Source: an uncultured bacterium (GTDB lineage Bacteria > Actinomycetota > Coriobacteriia > Coriobacteriales > Coriobacteriaceae). From it: a stretch of DNA of 64,000 nt. How positions within the stretch are numbered: position 1 is the stretch's first letter; every line of letters starts with the position of its first letter. This document shows, in pieces, positions 8,936-17,974 of the stretch. The position numbers and the translations under genes are program-made. The notes beneath the pieces were generated by a model that saw only the letters and a program-made list of their open reading frames with translations, searched no databases and was not told where the DNA came from. The stretch covers positions 62,001 through 126,000 of the forward strand of contig CAJMOF010000002.1 in the NCBI GenBank assembly GCA_905215065.1, in the 5' to 3' direction.

Positions 8936-10162
8936 ATGGATTTTTCTCCGGCGGATCTGTTCCGTTCAACCAAGACCGGCTCTCGCAGCAGCCTGGACCG
9001 CGTCAACAAGCAACTTTCGGCCTCGCGCGGTACGTTTCGCCAAAAGGTGCATATCGGTGTGCTGCTGGCTACCGTCGCGCTCGTTGCCTATGGCGCCATC
9101 ATTATTTGGTCGGCGTCACAGTTTAAGGCCGACGCCTCATTCTCGCGCCACCTGCTGGGCATTGGCATTGGCGCGGTGCTTGCGGTGCTCGTCTGGCGTA
9201 CCGATCTGCGCGGTATTTCCAATTTTTCGACGGCGTTGCTCGTCATCGACCTGATCGTGATCTTCTCGCCCAAGATTCCGGGTCTGTCCTATACGGGCGG
9301 TCTGGGCATGACAGGCTGGATCAAGATTCCCGGTATCGGCTTGACATTCCAGCCGGTCGAGCTTGCCAAGCTCATCACCATCTTCTTTATCGCCACGCTT
9401 GGCTCGCAGTATAACGCCCGCATCGATACCGTTCGCGACTACGTCAAGCTCTGCGGCATGCTGTCCATTCCGTTTTTGGCCGTCGTCGCCATGGGCGACC
9501 TGGGCTCGGGCCTGGTCGTGCTGGTCTCGGGCGCCATCGTCATCTGCATGAGCGGTGCACGCCGCGAATGGGTGCTGTCGACCCTGGCCCTGCTCGTGGG
9601 CCTGGTGGCCCTCGTCCTGGCGCTCGATTCGGTCTTTGATTCGTTGCTCGGCCACGATGTGCTCATCAAGCAGTATCAGATGAACCGTCTGACGGTCTTT
9701 ATCGACCCCGATAATGCCGATTCGGACGATGCCTACAACCTGCAGCAGTCGCTTATCGCCGTTGGCTCGGGCGGCTTCTTTGGTAAGGGTTTGGGCCATG
9801 CGACGCAGTCGGCCGGCGGCTTTCTGCCCGAGTTCCACACCGACTTCGTCTTCGCCTTCCTGTCCGAGACCTTTGGCTTTTGCGGTTCCTTTTTGCTCCT
9901 GTGCCTCTACGTGCTGCTGATCTTTTCGACGATTCGCGTCGCCTTTAAGTGTGAGTCGCTGTTCTTGCGCCTATCGTGTGTGGGCATCGTTGGCATGTGG
10001 GCGTTCCAGACCTTCGAAAACATCGGCATGTGCATCGGCATGATGCCGATTACCGGTATTCCGCTACCGTTTATTAGCTTCGGTTCGTCTTCGATGATGA
10101 TTCAGCTGCTGACGGTGGGTATCGTACAATCCATATGGCGGCATCGTTCGGGCGCCGCGTAA
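8936..10162 (+). CDS. rodA: RodA-type peptidoglycan glycosyltransferase (SEDS family)
   Basis: Polymerises glycan strands from lipid II as partner of PBP2. The protein has about ten transmembrane segments and the SEDS signatures GWIKIPGIGLTFQPVELAK (the QPSE-like motif), MGDLGSGLV, a long outer loop containing YNLQQSLIAVGSGGFFGKGLG, and the C-terminal GIPLPFISFGSSSM. It follows mrdA by 9 bp behind TAGGAGG. RodA rather than FtsW is inferred from the mre context and the absence of division genes here. Confidence 0.95.
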   Translation: MDFSPADLFRSTKTGSRSSLDRVNKQLSASRGTFRQKVHIGVLLATVALVAYGAIIIWSASQFKADASFSRHLLGIGIGAVLAVLVWRTDLRGISNFSTALLVIDLIVIFSPKIPGLSYTGGLGMTGWIKIPGIGLTFQPVELAKLITIFFIATLGSQYNARIDTVRDYVKLCGMLSIPFLAVVAMGDLGSGLVVLVSGAIVICMSGARREWVLSTLALLVGLVALVLALDSVFDSLLGHDVLIKQYQMNRLTVFIDPDNADSDDAYNLQQSLIAVGSGGFFGKGLGHATQSAGGFLPEFHTDFVFAFLSETFGFCGSFLLLCLYVLLIFSTIRVAFKCESLFLRLSCVGIVGMWAFQTFENIGMCIGMMPITGIPLPFISFGSSSMMIQLLTVGIVQSIWRHRSGAA

Positions 10163-10180
10163 CCGCTGGAGGGGTTTGCT

Positions 10181-11110
10181 ATGAAAATTCCCGTAGATAA
10201 GCTGACCCGCGCTTTTAAGATGGGCGCGTCCGTTAAGAAGGATTCCGATACGCCGGTGCGCGTCTCGGTCTATTTGGATTCGTCCGCCTCGCGCTTTCTG
10301 GCCGAGACGGTGCGTGACGCCTTTGTACCGCAGACGACCTCGGGCATTGTGCGCGTCGAGCGTCTGGGGGAGGAGCGAATTGCTCCAAAGACCGATACCG
10401 ATGTGGTACTGGTGCTCTCGTGCGGCTCCGACCGCTTGGAGAGTGCCGTGCAGGAGCTCGTGATCGCCGGCGCGCCCGTGTGCGTGCTTGCCGAGTCTGC
10501 TGTGGAGGTGCCGTTTATCGAGGAGTCCACGCCTATGCTCGGCGTGGTAGCGGCAACCGATAAGACGTATCTGCTCGAGACGCTTGCCCGCTGGATTCTC
10601 GATCGCACCGACAAGGAAACGGCTTTTGCGGCGAACTTTGCCTTCATGCGCATCGCGGCGGCCAATCGTATCATCACCTCGTGCGCGCTCACCAATATGG
10701 CGACCGGTGCGCTGGTGTTTTTGCCGGGCGCCGATTATCCCGTGATGGCGCTGGCGCAGGTGGGCATGCTCTTTGAGCTCGCTGCCGTCTTTGGACGCGG
10801 CATTAAGCCTGAGCGCGGCTACGAGGTCGCGGGCGTGCTTGCCGGCGGTCTTGTGATCCGCGCGTTCACCCGCGCGCTCGTCAAGCAGACGCCGCATATT
10901 GGGTTTGCCGTCAAGGCGCTTACTGCCGCCGCGGGCACCTATGGCATGGGCCGTGCGCTCGTTTCGCTCTACGAGCGCGATGTCGACTACAGCCGTGCCA
11001 ACGAGGTGGTCACTGCCACGTTCTCCCGCGTTCGCGATCTGGTGACCACGGTCGCGGGCGCTACCCGTCCTATGGCGTCCTACGAGGACGCATCCGATCT
11101 CGCTGCTTAG
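10181..11110 (+). CDS. Conserved protein of unknown function, possibly DUF697-like
   Basis: I do not recognise this gene with confidence. The first half (residues 1-130) looks like an alpha/beta fold with strand-rich segments (VVLVLSCGS, APVCVLAESA). The second half contains two or more hydrophobic segments (ALVFLPGADYPVMALAQVGMLF and VLAGGLVIRAF) and ends in AAAGTYGMGRALVSLYER. A C-terminal half of this kind is reminiscent of the DUF697/YcjF membrane-associated family. It is 18 bp downstream of rodA and reads as the last gene of the mre operon, so a link to the elongation machinery or envelope is possible but unproven. Confidence 0.55.
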   Translation: MKIPVDKLTRAFKMGASVKKDSDTPVRVSVYLDSSASRFLAETVRDAFVPQTTSGIVRVERLGEERIAPKTDTDVVLVLSCGSDRLESAVQELVIAGAPVCVLAESAVEVPFIEESTPMLGVVAATDKTYLLETLARWILDRTDKETAFAANFAFMRIAAANRIITSCALTNMATGALVFLPGADYPVMALAQVGMLFELAAVFGRGIKPERGYEVAGVLAGGLVIRAFTRALVKQTPHIGFAVKALTAAAGTYGMGRALVSLYERDVDYSRANEVVTATFSRVRDLVTTVAGATRPMASYEDASDLAA

Positions 11111-11120
11111 GGGTTTTCCG

Positions 11121-12998
11121 TTGCGCGTTCCGTATCAAGACTGTTTTCATTTAATTGAGCCGCTGCTCGCCAAGGTCGAAAAGCCGAGTCGCTATATCGA
11201 TCACGAGTGGGGCACGCTTTCAAAGGCCGATGCCGACTACCGTTGCTGCCTGATCTACCCGGATGTGTACGAGGTCGGTCTGCCCAACCAGGGTATCGCC
11301 ATCCTCTACAACATCCTTAACCAGGCCGAGGGCATCTCCTGCGAGCGTGGCTATGTGCCGTGGCCCGATATGGGTGACGCCATGCGCGAGGCGGGTATTC
11401 CGCTGCTGTCGCTCGAGGGTGCAGCGCCGGTCGCTTCGTTTGATATCGTCGGTCTGCATGTGCCGCATGAGATGGCGGTGACGAACTTCCTTGAGGCACT
11501 CGACCTCGCTGGCATTCCGCTGTTAGCGGCCGACCGAGGTGAAGACGACCCCATCATCATCGCCGGCGGCCCCTCGGTGTACAACCCCGAGCCGTACGCG
11601 GCCTTCTTCGATGCCATCCTCATCGGCGAGGGCGAGGAATCGCTGCTCGAGACCTGCCAGCTGCATCGCCGCCTGCGCGACGAAGGAGTCCCGCGCGCGC
11701 AGATTGTTGAGCAGCTTGCATCCATTGCCGGCAACTACGTGCCGTCGCTCTATGAGGTTCGTCACGACGAGCCCTGCTCGCCGCATGGCTACACCGTGCC
11801 GCGCGAGGGCAAGGATGCGCCGACCGTGGTCTACAAACGCGTCGTCGAGGATTTCGGCGCCACGAATCCGCTGTCGCAGTCGTGCGTGCCCTATGCGCAG
11901 CTGGTTCACGACCGCCTGTCTATCGAGATTCTGCGCGGCTGCGCTCGCGGCTGTCGTTTTTGCCAGGCCGGCATGACGTATCGCCCGGTGCGTGAGCGTT
12001 CGGCCGACCAGATCGTCTCGTCGGTGATCCAGGGCCTGGAAAAGACCGGCTATGACGAGGTGTCGCTTACCTCGCTTTCGACGACCGACCACTCCTGCAT
12101 CCGCGATGTGCTCGGTCGCCTTAACCGCCGTCTGGAAGACACGGGCATTCGCGTGTCCATTCCCTCGCAGCGCCTGGATTCGTTTGGCGTGGATATGGCC
12201 GAGTCGGTCGCCGGCGAAAAGAAGGGCGGCCTGACGTTCGCGCCCGAGGCGGGCAGCCAGCGTATGCGCGACATCATCAACAAGAACGTGACCGAGGAGG
12301 ACTTGGATCGCGCGGCCAAGGCAGCCTTCGAGGCCGGCTGGAACCGCATGAAGCTCTACTTCATGATGGGCCTTCCCGGCGAGCGCGATGAGGACATCGT
12401 GGCTATCGCCAACCTGGCCGATCACGTGCTGGAGCTTGGCCGTTCCGTGGTGCCCAAGGCGCGCCGCGGGTCTATCTCGGTGTCTATCTCGGTTTCGGTG
12501 TTCATCCCCAAGGCGGCAACGCCCTTCCAGTGGTGCCCGCAGCTCGATTACGACGACGTCAAGCGCCGCCAGAAGCTGCTCATCACGAGCGTTCGTAACC
12601 GTGCCGTCCGCGTGCATTACCACGATGCCGAGACCTCGCTCATCGAGGCTGCGCTCTCCCGTGCCGGTCGCGATATGACGCCGGTCATCATCGATGCCTG
12701 GCGTGCGGGCTCGCGCTTCGACGCCTGGGTGGAGCACTTTTCGCTCGACAACTGGAAGGAGGCCGCTGCCAAAAACGGCATCGACCTCAACGAGCTCGTG
12801 CACCTGCCCTATGAGCTGGACTGGCGTCTGCCCTGGGAGCACGTGAGCCCCGGCTGCTCGCGCGGCTTCCTCGAGCGCGAATACCGCCGTTCGCTCGAGG
12901 GCGTCACGACGCCCGACTGCACCCGCACGTCGTGCACCGGCTGCGGAATCTGCCCCACGCTCCACGCCAAGAATGTATTGATGGGTGATCGCGCATGA
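11121..12998 (+). CDS. B12-binding-domain radical SAM protein (TIGR03960-type)
   Basis: A radical S-adenosylmethionine enzyme of unknown substrate. The N-terminal third has a cobalamin-binding-like Rossmann domain (GLPNQGIAILYNILN ... IIAGGPSVYNPEPYAAF). The radical SAM core has the CxxxCxxC cluster motif in GCARGCRFCQAG. The C-terminus has a further Cys cluster, CTRTSCTGCGICPT. The TTG start at 11121 matches family N-termini (PYQDCFHLIEPLLAKVEKPSRYI). It overlaps the next gene by 4 bp. In many Gram-positives this pair lies upstream of rplU, as here, suggesting a ribosome- or RNA-related role, but none has been shown. Confidence 0.85.
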   Translation: MRVPYQDCFHLIEPLLAKVEKPSRYIDHEWGTLSKADADYRCCLIYPDVYEVGLPNQGIAILYNILNQAEGISCERGYVPWPDMGDAMREAGIPLLSLEGAAPVASFDIVGLHVPHEMAVTNFLEALDLAGIPLLAADRGEDDPIIIAGGPSVYNPEPYAAFFDAILIGEGEESLLETCQLHRRLRDEGVPRAQIVEQLASIAGNYVPSLYEVRHDEPCSPHGYTVPREGKDAPTVVYKRVVEDFGATNPLSQSCVPYAQLVHDRLSIEILRGCARGCRFCQAGMTYRPVRERSADQIVSSVIQGLEKTGYDEVSLTSLSTTDHSCIRDVLGRLNRRLEDTGIRVSIPSQRLDSFGVDMAESVAGEKKGGLTFAPEAGSQRMRDIINKNVTEEDLDRAAKAAFEAGWNRMKLYFMMGLPGERDEDIVAIANLADHVLELGRSVVPKARRGSISVSISVSVFIPKAATPFQWCPQLDYDDVKRRQKLLITSVRNRAVRVHYHDAETSLIEAALSRAGRDMTPVIIDAWRAGSRFDAWVEHFSLDNWKEAAAKNGIDLNELVHLPYELDWRLPWEHVSPGCSRGFLEREYRRSLEGVTTPDCTRTSCTGCGICPTLHAKNVLMGDRA

Positions 12999-13807
12999 GT
13001 GAGCGCCTGACCGACAACCCCACGCTCTTTAGACTTCGTGTTCGCTATGGCAAGCGCGATCGCCTTAAGTACCTGGGCCATCTCGAAGTAATCCATACCA
13101 TTGAGCGCATCGTGCGCCGTGCGGGACTTCCCTATGCCGTCACGCAGGGCTTCTCTCCGCACATGCGAGTGGGCTTCTCTTCGGCGCTACCGGTGGGTAC
13201 GTCGTCGATCTGCGAGTGGTATGACCTGTTTATGACCGAGTTCGTGGCGCTCGACGAGGCGTTTGGGCGCCTGGCTGCGGCGTCTCCGGCCGATCTGACG
13301 CCCATCGAGGCGGCGTATATCGACGTGCGCACGCCGGCGTTGACGGCGCAACTCACGCGTCTGTCGTATCGCATCGACCTGCACTTGGATCCCGAGGCGC
13401 CCGTAAGCGCCGACGAGGTGCGTCGTGCGATCGACACGCTGCGCGCGGACCATGGCATCGACTACGCGCGCGGCAAAAAGAGCAAGCGCTTGGATTTGGA
13501 TCACACGCTCGTGGGCTATGAGCTCACGGCGGGGGAGCGCCCGGACCATTTGGTGCTCATGCTCGACACCCATGCCGACAACGAGGGCTCCATGCGTCCG
13601 GAAATTTTGCTTTCTGCTGCTGATGTTTTGTTGCAGGGCTTGACCCCGGGCGTGGATGCACCTATTGTTTCCACCGGTATGCAAGACCTCGTGACCATCT
13701 GCTCCTACGATGTCGAGCGTCAGAATCAAGCATGCGAGGACGACGAGGGCCGACTCGTCAGCCCCATACCTGTGCGAACTTGTGGATTTGCTCCACATAC
13801 TCGTTGA
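12995..13807 (+). CDS. Radical SAM-associated protein, DUF2344/TIGR03936 family
   Basis: Partner of the preceding radical SAM gene, overlapping its stop by 4 bp (ATGA). The N-terminal block RVRYGKRDRLKYLGHLEVIHTIERIVRRAGLP, broken here by length rules only in citation, corresponds to the family signature (KY-LGHLE and R-R-A-LP). It continues with QGFSPHMRVGFSSALPVGTSS, which is also typical. In clostridia this domain is often fused to or followed by RNase E/G; no such gene is present here. The promoter of rplU overlaps the last codons of this gene. Confidence 0.8.
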   Translation: MSERLTDNPTLFRLRVRYGKRDRLKYLGHLEVIHTIERIVRRAGLPYAVTQGFSPHMRVGFSSALPVGTSSICEWYDLFMTEFVALDEAFGRLAAASPADLTPIEAAYIDVRTPALTAQLTRLSYRIDLHLDPEAPVSADEVRRAIDTLRADHGIDYARGKKSKRLDLDHTLVGYELTAGERPDHLVLMLDTHADNEGSMRPEILLSAADVLLQGLTPGVDAPIVSTGMQDLVTICSYDVERQNQACEDDEGRLVSPIPVRTCGFAPHTR

Positions 13808-13832
13808 CGGGGGTATTTTCGCCTGCTACTAT
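13804..13832 (+). promoter_or_regulatory. Promoter of the rplU-rpmA-obgE operon
   Basis: TTGACG (13804-13809), 17-bp spacer, TACTAT (13827-13832), 42 bp before the rplU start. The -35 box overlaps the stop codon of the upstream gene. It is one of the best consensus promoters in the window. Confidence 0.75.
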
Positions 13833-13874
13833 ATTCGACTGTTGCACTAACTGATGCATGAAGGGCAAGTAAAC

Positions 13875-14249
13875 ATGTACGCAATCGTTAACACGGGCGG
13901 CAAGCAGTACAAGGTCGCCACCGACGATGTCATCACCGTCGAGAAGATCGAGGGCAATGAGGGCGACAAGGTCACCCTGCCGGTCATCTTCCTCAACGAT
14001 GGTAAGAAGATCGTCACCGATCCCGACAAGCTGGCCAAGGCCAAGGTTACCGCTCAGATCGTTGAGCAGTTCAAGGGCGAGAAGCAGCTGGTCTTCAAGT
14101 TCCACAAGCGCAAGCGCTATCGTCGTCTGAAGGGTCACCGTCAGCAGCTCACCAAGCTGAAGATCGTGAAGGTCCAGGCTACGTCCCGCGCCAAGAAGGC
14201 TGTCAAGGCAGAGGCCGAGGCTGTTGCCGAGGCTCCCGTCGCCGAGTAG
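13875..14249 (+). CDS. rplU: 50S ribosomal protein L21
   Basis: The N-terminus YAIVNTGGKQYKV and the RNA-binding segment KFHKRKRYRRLKGHRQ identify L21, a large-subunit protein. The family domain ends near residue 102, and an Ala/Glu-rich tail follows. ATG 13875 is preferred over the in-frame ATG 13854 because family members begin MYAIV and GAAGGG precedes it. It is followed 33 bp later by rpmA, the usual partner. Confidence 0.97.
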   Translation: MYAIVNTGGKQYKVATDDVITVEKIEGNEGDKVTLPVIFLNDGKKIVTDPDKLAKAKVTAQIVEQFKGEKQLVFKFHKRKRYRRLKGHRQQLTKLKIVKVQATSRAKKAVKAEAEAVAEAPVAE

Positions 14250-14282
14250 ATTACACTCGTAACGAAAGAGTAGGTATACACA

Positions 14283-14540
14283 ATGGCACACAAAAAAGGA
14301 CTCGGTTCCTCCCGTAATGGCCGTGACTCCCGCGGTCAGCGCCTTGGCACGAAGCGCTATGCCGGCCAGACGGTAACCACGGGCACGATTCTCGTCCGTC
14401 AGCACGGCACTCACATCCACCCGGGTGAGAACGTTGGCCGTGGCAAGGACGACACGCTGTTCGCGCTGGTCGACGGTACCGTTGAGTTCCACAAGGGTAT
14501 CAAGCACAGGGTCAGCGTACGCCCGCTCGCGAACGCGTAA
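14283..14540 (+). CDS. rpmA: 50S ribosomal protein L27
   Basis: MAHKKGLGSSRNGRDSRGQR with RQHGTHIHPGENVGRGKDDT is diagnostic for L27, whose N-terminus reaches the peptidyl-transferase centre. The protein begins directly with the mature-type AHKKG sequence, so there is no cleavable N-terminal extension of the kind found in Staphylococcus and relatives. 85 residues, normal length. Confidence 0.97.
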   Translation: MAHKKGLGSSRNGRDSRGQRLGTKRYAGQTVTTGTILVRQHGTHIHPGENVGRGKDDTLFALVDGTVEFHKGIKHRVSVRPLANA

Positions 14541-14624
14541 TTCACCCTTCATAGAGCACATATGTGGGAGGCACTTGAGTTTTAGGATTCAAGGGTCTCC
14601 CTCTTTTTGTAGGAGGCGATTCTG

Positions 14625-16091
14625 TTGTCACAGTTCACCGATATCAGCCGCATTAACGTGTGCGGCGGCGACGGCGGAGCCGGATGCATGTCGTTTAGGC
14701 GCGAGGCATTTGTCCCCAAGGGCGGCCCCGATGGCGGCGACGGCGGTCGTGGCGGCAATGTCGTCATCCAGGCCGATGCTCAGCTGTCTTCGTTGATCGA
14801 TTACCGCTTTAAGCATCACTTCCGCGCCGAGCGCGGCACGCACGGGCAGGGTGCCCGTCGTATCGGTAAGAGCGGCGAGGACCTGATTCTCAAGGTTCCT
14901 ATGGGCACCGTGGTGCGCGAGCTCGATCCCGAGACGCAGACCCCGATGTTCGAGATTGCCGACCTGGTACACGACGGCGAGCGCGTCGTCGTGGCGCCCG
15001 GTGGCGCCGGCGGCCTGGGCAACACTCACTTTGTGACGTCGGTGCGTCGCGCGCCCGCGTTTGCCCAGCTAGGCGAGCCGGCCGAGGAGCACTGGATTGA
15101 GCTCGAGATGAAGCTCATGGCCGATGCCGCACTCGTGGGCTTCCCCTCGGTGGGTAAGTCATCGCTCATCGCGCGCATGAGTGCCGCCCGTCCTAAGATT
15201 GCCGACTACCCGTTTACCACGCTCGTGCCAAACCTCGGCATGGTGCGTGCCGGCGAATATTCTTACGTCGTTGCCGACGTCCCCGGCCTTATTGAGGGCG
15301 CGAGCGAAGGCAAGGGCCTGGGTCACCAGTTCCTGCGCCACATTGAGCGTACGGCCCTGATCATGCATGTCGTCGACATGACGGGTGGTTTTGAGGATCG
15401 CGATCCGGTCGAGGATTATCGCATTATTAACCGTGAGCTCGAGCAGTATGGCGCAGAGCTCTCGGAGCGCCCGCAGATCGTTGTCGCCAACAAGTGCGAT
15501 GCGCCGGGCACGGCCGACAAGATTGCCGACCTTAAGCGTGCGGCGCTCGACGATGGTCATATGTTCTTTGCCGTGTCTGCTGTGACGGGCGCCGGCCTCA
15601 ACACGCTGATGCTTGCCGTGGGCGAGCAGGTGGCTAAGCTGCGTGCCGAGCTGGCGGTCTCCGATGAGCCGGTCGTTCTGCGCGACGATGAGTGGGAGCG
15701 CCGTCGTCTGCAGCGCGAGAAGCGTTTCCGCATTGTTCAGGAAGAGCCCGGTGCCTTCCGCGTGGTCGGTCGTGCCATCGAACGCATGGTCATCCAGACC
15801 GACTGGGAAAACGAGGAAGCCGTCATTTACCTGCAGCATAAGTTTGCGCGTATGGGTGTTGACGACGCGCTCGAGAAGGCCGGTTGCCGTGCGGGCGACG
15901 AGGTCCGCATTTGCCAGCGCGCCTTTGACTTTGAGGGCGCCGAGGACTTCTCGGAGTACGAGGAGCTCGAGGATGCTGGCGAGGACGTTGCCGTTGAAGT
16001 CATTGACGTGGCCGATGCTGCGGATGAAGGCGTCGAGGTTGTCGATGCGGCGGATGCCGCGGACGATGCCGAGACCTCGGAGGGCGAGTAA
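14625..16091 (+). CDS. obgE: GTPase Obg (ribosome assembly)
   Basis: A GTP-binding factor for 50S maturation and stress control. The glycine-rich Obg domain is visible (CGGDGGAGCMSFRREAFVPKGGPDGGDGGRGGN in two adjacent parts). The G domain has GFPSVGKSSLI (G1), the switch-region TLVPNLG, DVPGLIEGAS (G3), NKCD (G4) and FAVSAVTGAGL (G5). A C-terminal OCT domain is present (FRVVGRAIERMVIQTDWEN) and then an acidic tail of about 50 residues. The TTG start is placed by AGGAGG eight bases upstream. The gap from rpmA is 84 bp. Confidence 0.97.
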   Translation: MSQFTDISRINVCGGDGGAGCMSFRREAFVPKGGPDGGDGGRGGNVVIQADAQLSSLIDYRFKHHFRAERGTHGQGARRIGKSGEDLILKVPMGTVVRELDPETQTPMFEIADLVHDGERVVVAPGGAGGLGNTHFVTSVRRAPAFAQLGEPAEEHWIELEMKLMADAALVGFPSVGKSSLIARMSAARPKIADYPFTTLVPNLGMVRAGEYSYVVADVPGLIEGASEGKGLGHQFLRHIERTALIMHVVDMTGGFEDRDPVEDYRIINRELEQYGAELSERPQIVVANKCDAPGTADKIADLKRAALDDGHMFFAVSAVTGAGLNTLMLAVGEQVAKLRAELAVSDEPVVLRDDEWERRRLQREKRFRIVQEEPGAFRVVGRAIERMVIQTDWENEEAVIYLQHKFARMGVDDALEKAGCRAGDEVRICQRAFDFEGAEDFSEYEELEDAGEDVAVEVIDVADAADEGVEVVDAADAADDAETSEGE

Positions 16092-16094
16092 GCC

Positions 16095-16772
16095 ATGTCG
16101 CTGCGCGGTGGAATCGGTTTGCCCGAGCTGCCCATAAAAGAGGGCAAGGAGTTTCGGCTTGGCATTATGGGCGGCACATTCGACCCGATTCATTACGGGC
16201 ACCTGGTGACTGCCGAGCAGGCGCGCGAGTCCCTCGACTTGGACGCTGTGCTCTTTATGCCGGCGGGCTCTCCCGCCTTTAAGCTTGACAAGCCGGTTAC
16301 GCCTGCCGAGGACCGTTATGCCATGACGGTCCTCGCCACCGCCGCGAACCCGGCCTTTTTGGCGAGCCGGTTCGAGATTGACCGTCCGGGTGTAACCTAT
16401 ACGGCCGATACGCTTCATGCCCTTCGCGACTTTTACCCGCCGCAGGTAAAGCTCTACTTTATTACGGGCGCCGATGCGATTATCGATATTGTGACCTGGC
16501 ATGATGCCGAACGAATCGCTGAGCTTGCTACCTTTATTGCGGCGACGCGACCGGGCTTTGATATCGATACGGCGCGTGCCCGAATCAAAGAGTCGGGGCT
16601 GCCGTTCGACGTGCGCTATATTCAGATTCCGGCGCTGGCGATCAGCTCGACGAACATCCGTAAGCGAGTTGCCCGCGGCATGAGCGTGCGCTATCTTACG
16701 AGCGAGTCCGTGCTCGGCTACATTCGCAAGCGCAGGCTATATGCCGATTTGGGCCAAGAAGATTTTGAGTGA
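16095..16772 (+). CDS. nadD: Nicotinate-nucleotide adenylyltransferase
   Basis: Transfers AMP from ATP to nicotinate mononucleotide in NAD synthesis. The nucleotidyltransferase motif GIMGGTFDPIHYGHL (with the GxFDPxHxGH signature) and the C-terminal ISSTNIRKRVARG (ISSTxIR) are both present. There is an extra N-terminal stretch of about 18 residues before the Rossmann core. It starts 3 bp after obgE and precedes yqeK, a common arrangement. Confidence 0.95.
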   Translation: MSLRGGIGLPELPIKEGKEFRLGIMGGTFDPIHYGHLVTAEQARESLDLDAVLFMPAGSPAFKLDKPVTPAEDRYAMTVLATAANPAFLASRFEIDRPGVTYTADTLHALRDFYPPQVKLYFITGADAIIDIVTWHDAERIAELATFIAATRPGFDIDTARARIKESGLPFDVRYIQIPALAISSTNIRKRVARGMSVRYLTSESVLGYIRKRRLYADLGQEDFE

Positions 16773-16784
16773 TGGGGGTCTACG

Positions 16785-17393
16785 TTGTCGGTAGAGGATC
16801 AGTTTGAGGGCGATGAGCGCGCGCTGCTCAAGCGCATTCAAGAGCTGCTCGATGTTCGCATGAAGGATAAGCGCAAGCGCTATGTGCATTCGCTGGGTGT
16901 TGCCGAGACCGCACTTCATCTGGCCGAGATCTACGGCGTTGACCGCTTTGATGCCGCTGCCGCCGGCTTGATCCATGACTGGGACAAAGTGCTCTCCGAC
17001 GACGAGCTGGTCACGCGCGCCCTGCATTACGGCATTAAGATTGCCGGCTCTCCGTCTGCCGCGACGCCGCTTTTGCATGGCCCTGTTGCCGCCTATGAGC
17101 TTCCGCAGCTTTTTCCCGAGCTGTCGCCGGCCGTTTTCCAGGCTGTCGACCGTCACACCGTGGGTGCCTGCGACATGACGCCGCTCGATATGGTGGTCTT
17201 TGTGGCCGATGCCATCGAGCCCAACCGCCACGGCGACTATGCCCATGCGCTGCGCAAGATGGTGGGGGAGTCGACGCTCGACGAGTTGTTCTTCTCCTGT
17301 TTTGCGCAGGGTTTGGTTTATGTGATCCAGTCTGGGCGCTATCTTTATCCCACGGCTATTTCGATTTACAACCATTACGCCCAGCTACGCTAG
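16785..17393 (+). CDS. yqeK: YqeK-type HD-domain phosphohydrolase
   Basis: A predicted metal-dependent HD hydrolase of the family that cleaves diadenosine tetraphosphate symmetrically. The motifs are RYVHSLGVAETA (first His), AGLIHDWDK (HD pair), LLHGPVAA and DRHTVGACDMTPLDMVVFVADAIEPNR. The start is TTG 16785, 12 bp after nadD. The nadD-yqeK-rsfS order is typical for Gram-positives and supports the call. Confidence 0.9.
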   Translation: MSVEDQFEGDERALLKRIQELLDVRMKDKRKRYVHSLGVAETALHLAEIYGVDRFDAAAAGLIHDWDKVLSDDELVTRALHYGIKIAGSPSAATPLLHGPVAAYELPQLFPELSPAVFQAVDRHTVGACDMTPLDMVVFVADAIEPNRHGDYAHALRKMVGESTLDELFFSCFAQGLVYVIQSGRYLYPTAISIYNHYAQLR

Positions 17394-17420
17394 CTCGGGC
17401 TGTCTAGAAAGAGGTATTCC

Positions 17421-17876
17421 ATGGCCGACGAGACCATGACCGACGAGCAGATTCTTGAAGGCGTGGAGCACAAGAGCTTCATTGCCACGTCCGACCGCAC
17501 CGCCGCCTCGCTGTCCACGAGCGGTGTCGCCGCCGAGGATGTCGCCCGCGCCGCCGCGCAGGCCGCCTACGATAAGAAGGGCGAGGACGTTCAGGTGCTC
17601 GACCTGACCGAGCTTTCCGACGTGTGCGACTACTTTGTGCTTGCCACCGGTACCAACAACCGCCAGGTCGATTCGATCGTCGACGAGATCGAGGAGAAGG
17701 TCGCCGAGGCTTGCGGCGAGCATCCGTTCTCCATCGAGGGCCGCGAGCAGAAGACCTGGATGCTCATGGACTATGGTTCGGTTGTCGTCCACGTTTTCAC
17801 TCCCGAAGCGCGCGACTTCTACCGTCTCGAGAAGCTCTGGGGCGACGCTCCCCAGCTCCCCCTCGACCTCCTCTAG
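17421..17876 (+). CDS. rsfS: Ribosomal silencing factor RsfS
   Basis: Binds L14 on the 50S subunit and blocks subunit joining. The conserved domain begins around residue 40 (AAYDKKGEDVQVLDLTEL) and contains DYFVLATGTNNRQVDSI and WMLMDYGSVVVHVFTPEARDFYRLEKLWGDAP, the last given only to show the family end. The first 40 residues are an acidic extension not found in most homologues. ATG 17421 follows AAGAGG. Last gene of the rplU transcript; a terminator follows. Confidence 0.93.
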   Translation: MADETMTDEQILEGVEHKSFIATSDRTAASLSTSGVAAEDVARAAAQAAYDKKGEDVQVLDLTELSDVCDYFVLATGTNNRQVDSIVDEIEEKVAEACGEHPFSIEGREQKTWMLMDYGSVVVHVFTPEARDFYRLEKLWGDAPQLPLDLL

Positions 17877-17919
17877 TGGCTCATTTGATACGGGGCTTTT
17901 AGTTAGCCTCGCGCATTTT

Positions 17920-17962
17920 GCCGGGCAGTTGCGGTTTTCCGTACCTGCCCGGCTTTCTTTTT
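17920..17962 (+). terminator. Rho-independent terminator after rsfS
   Basis: The stem GCCGGGCAG (17920-17928) pairs with CTGCCCGGC (17945-17953), followed by TTTCTTTTT. It lies between the convergent rsfS and dinB; the U-run favours the plus strand. Confidence 0.85.
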
Positions 17963-17974
17963 GCCCAAAGGCGG

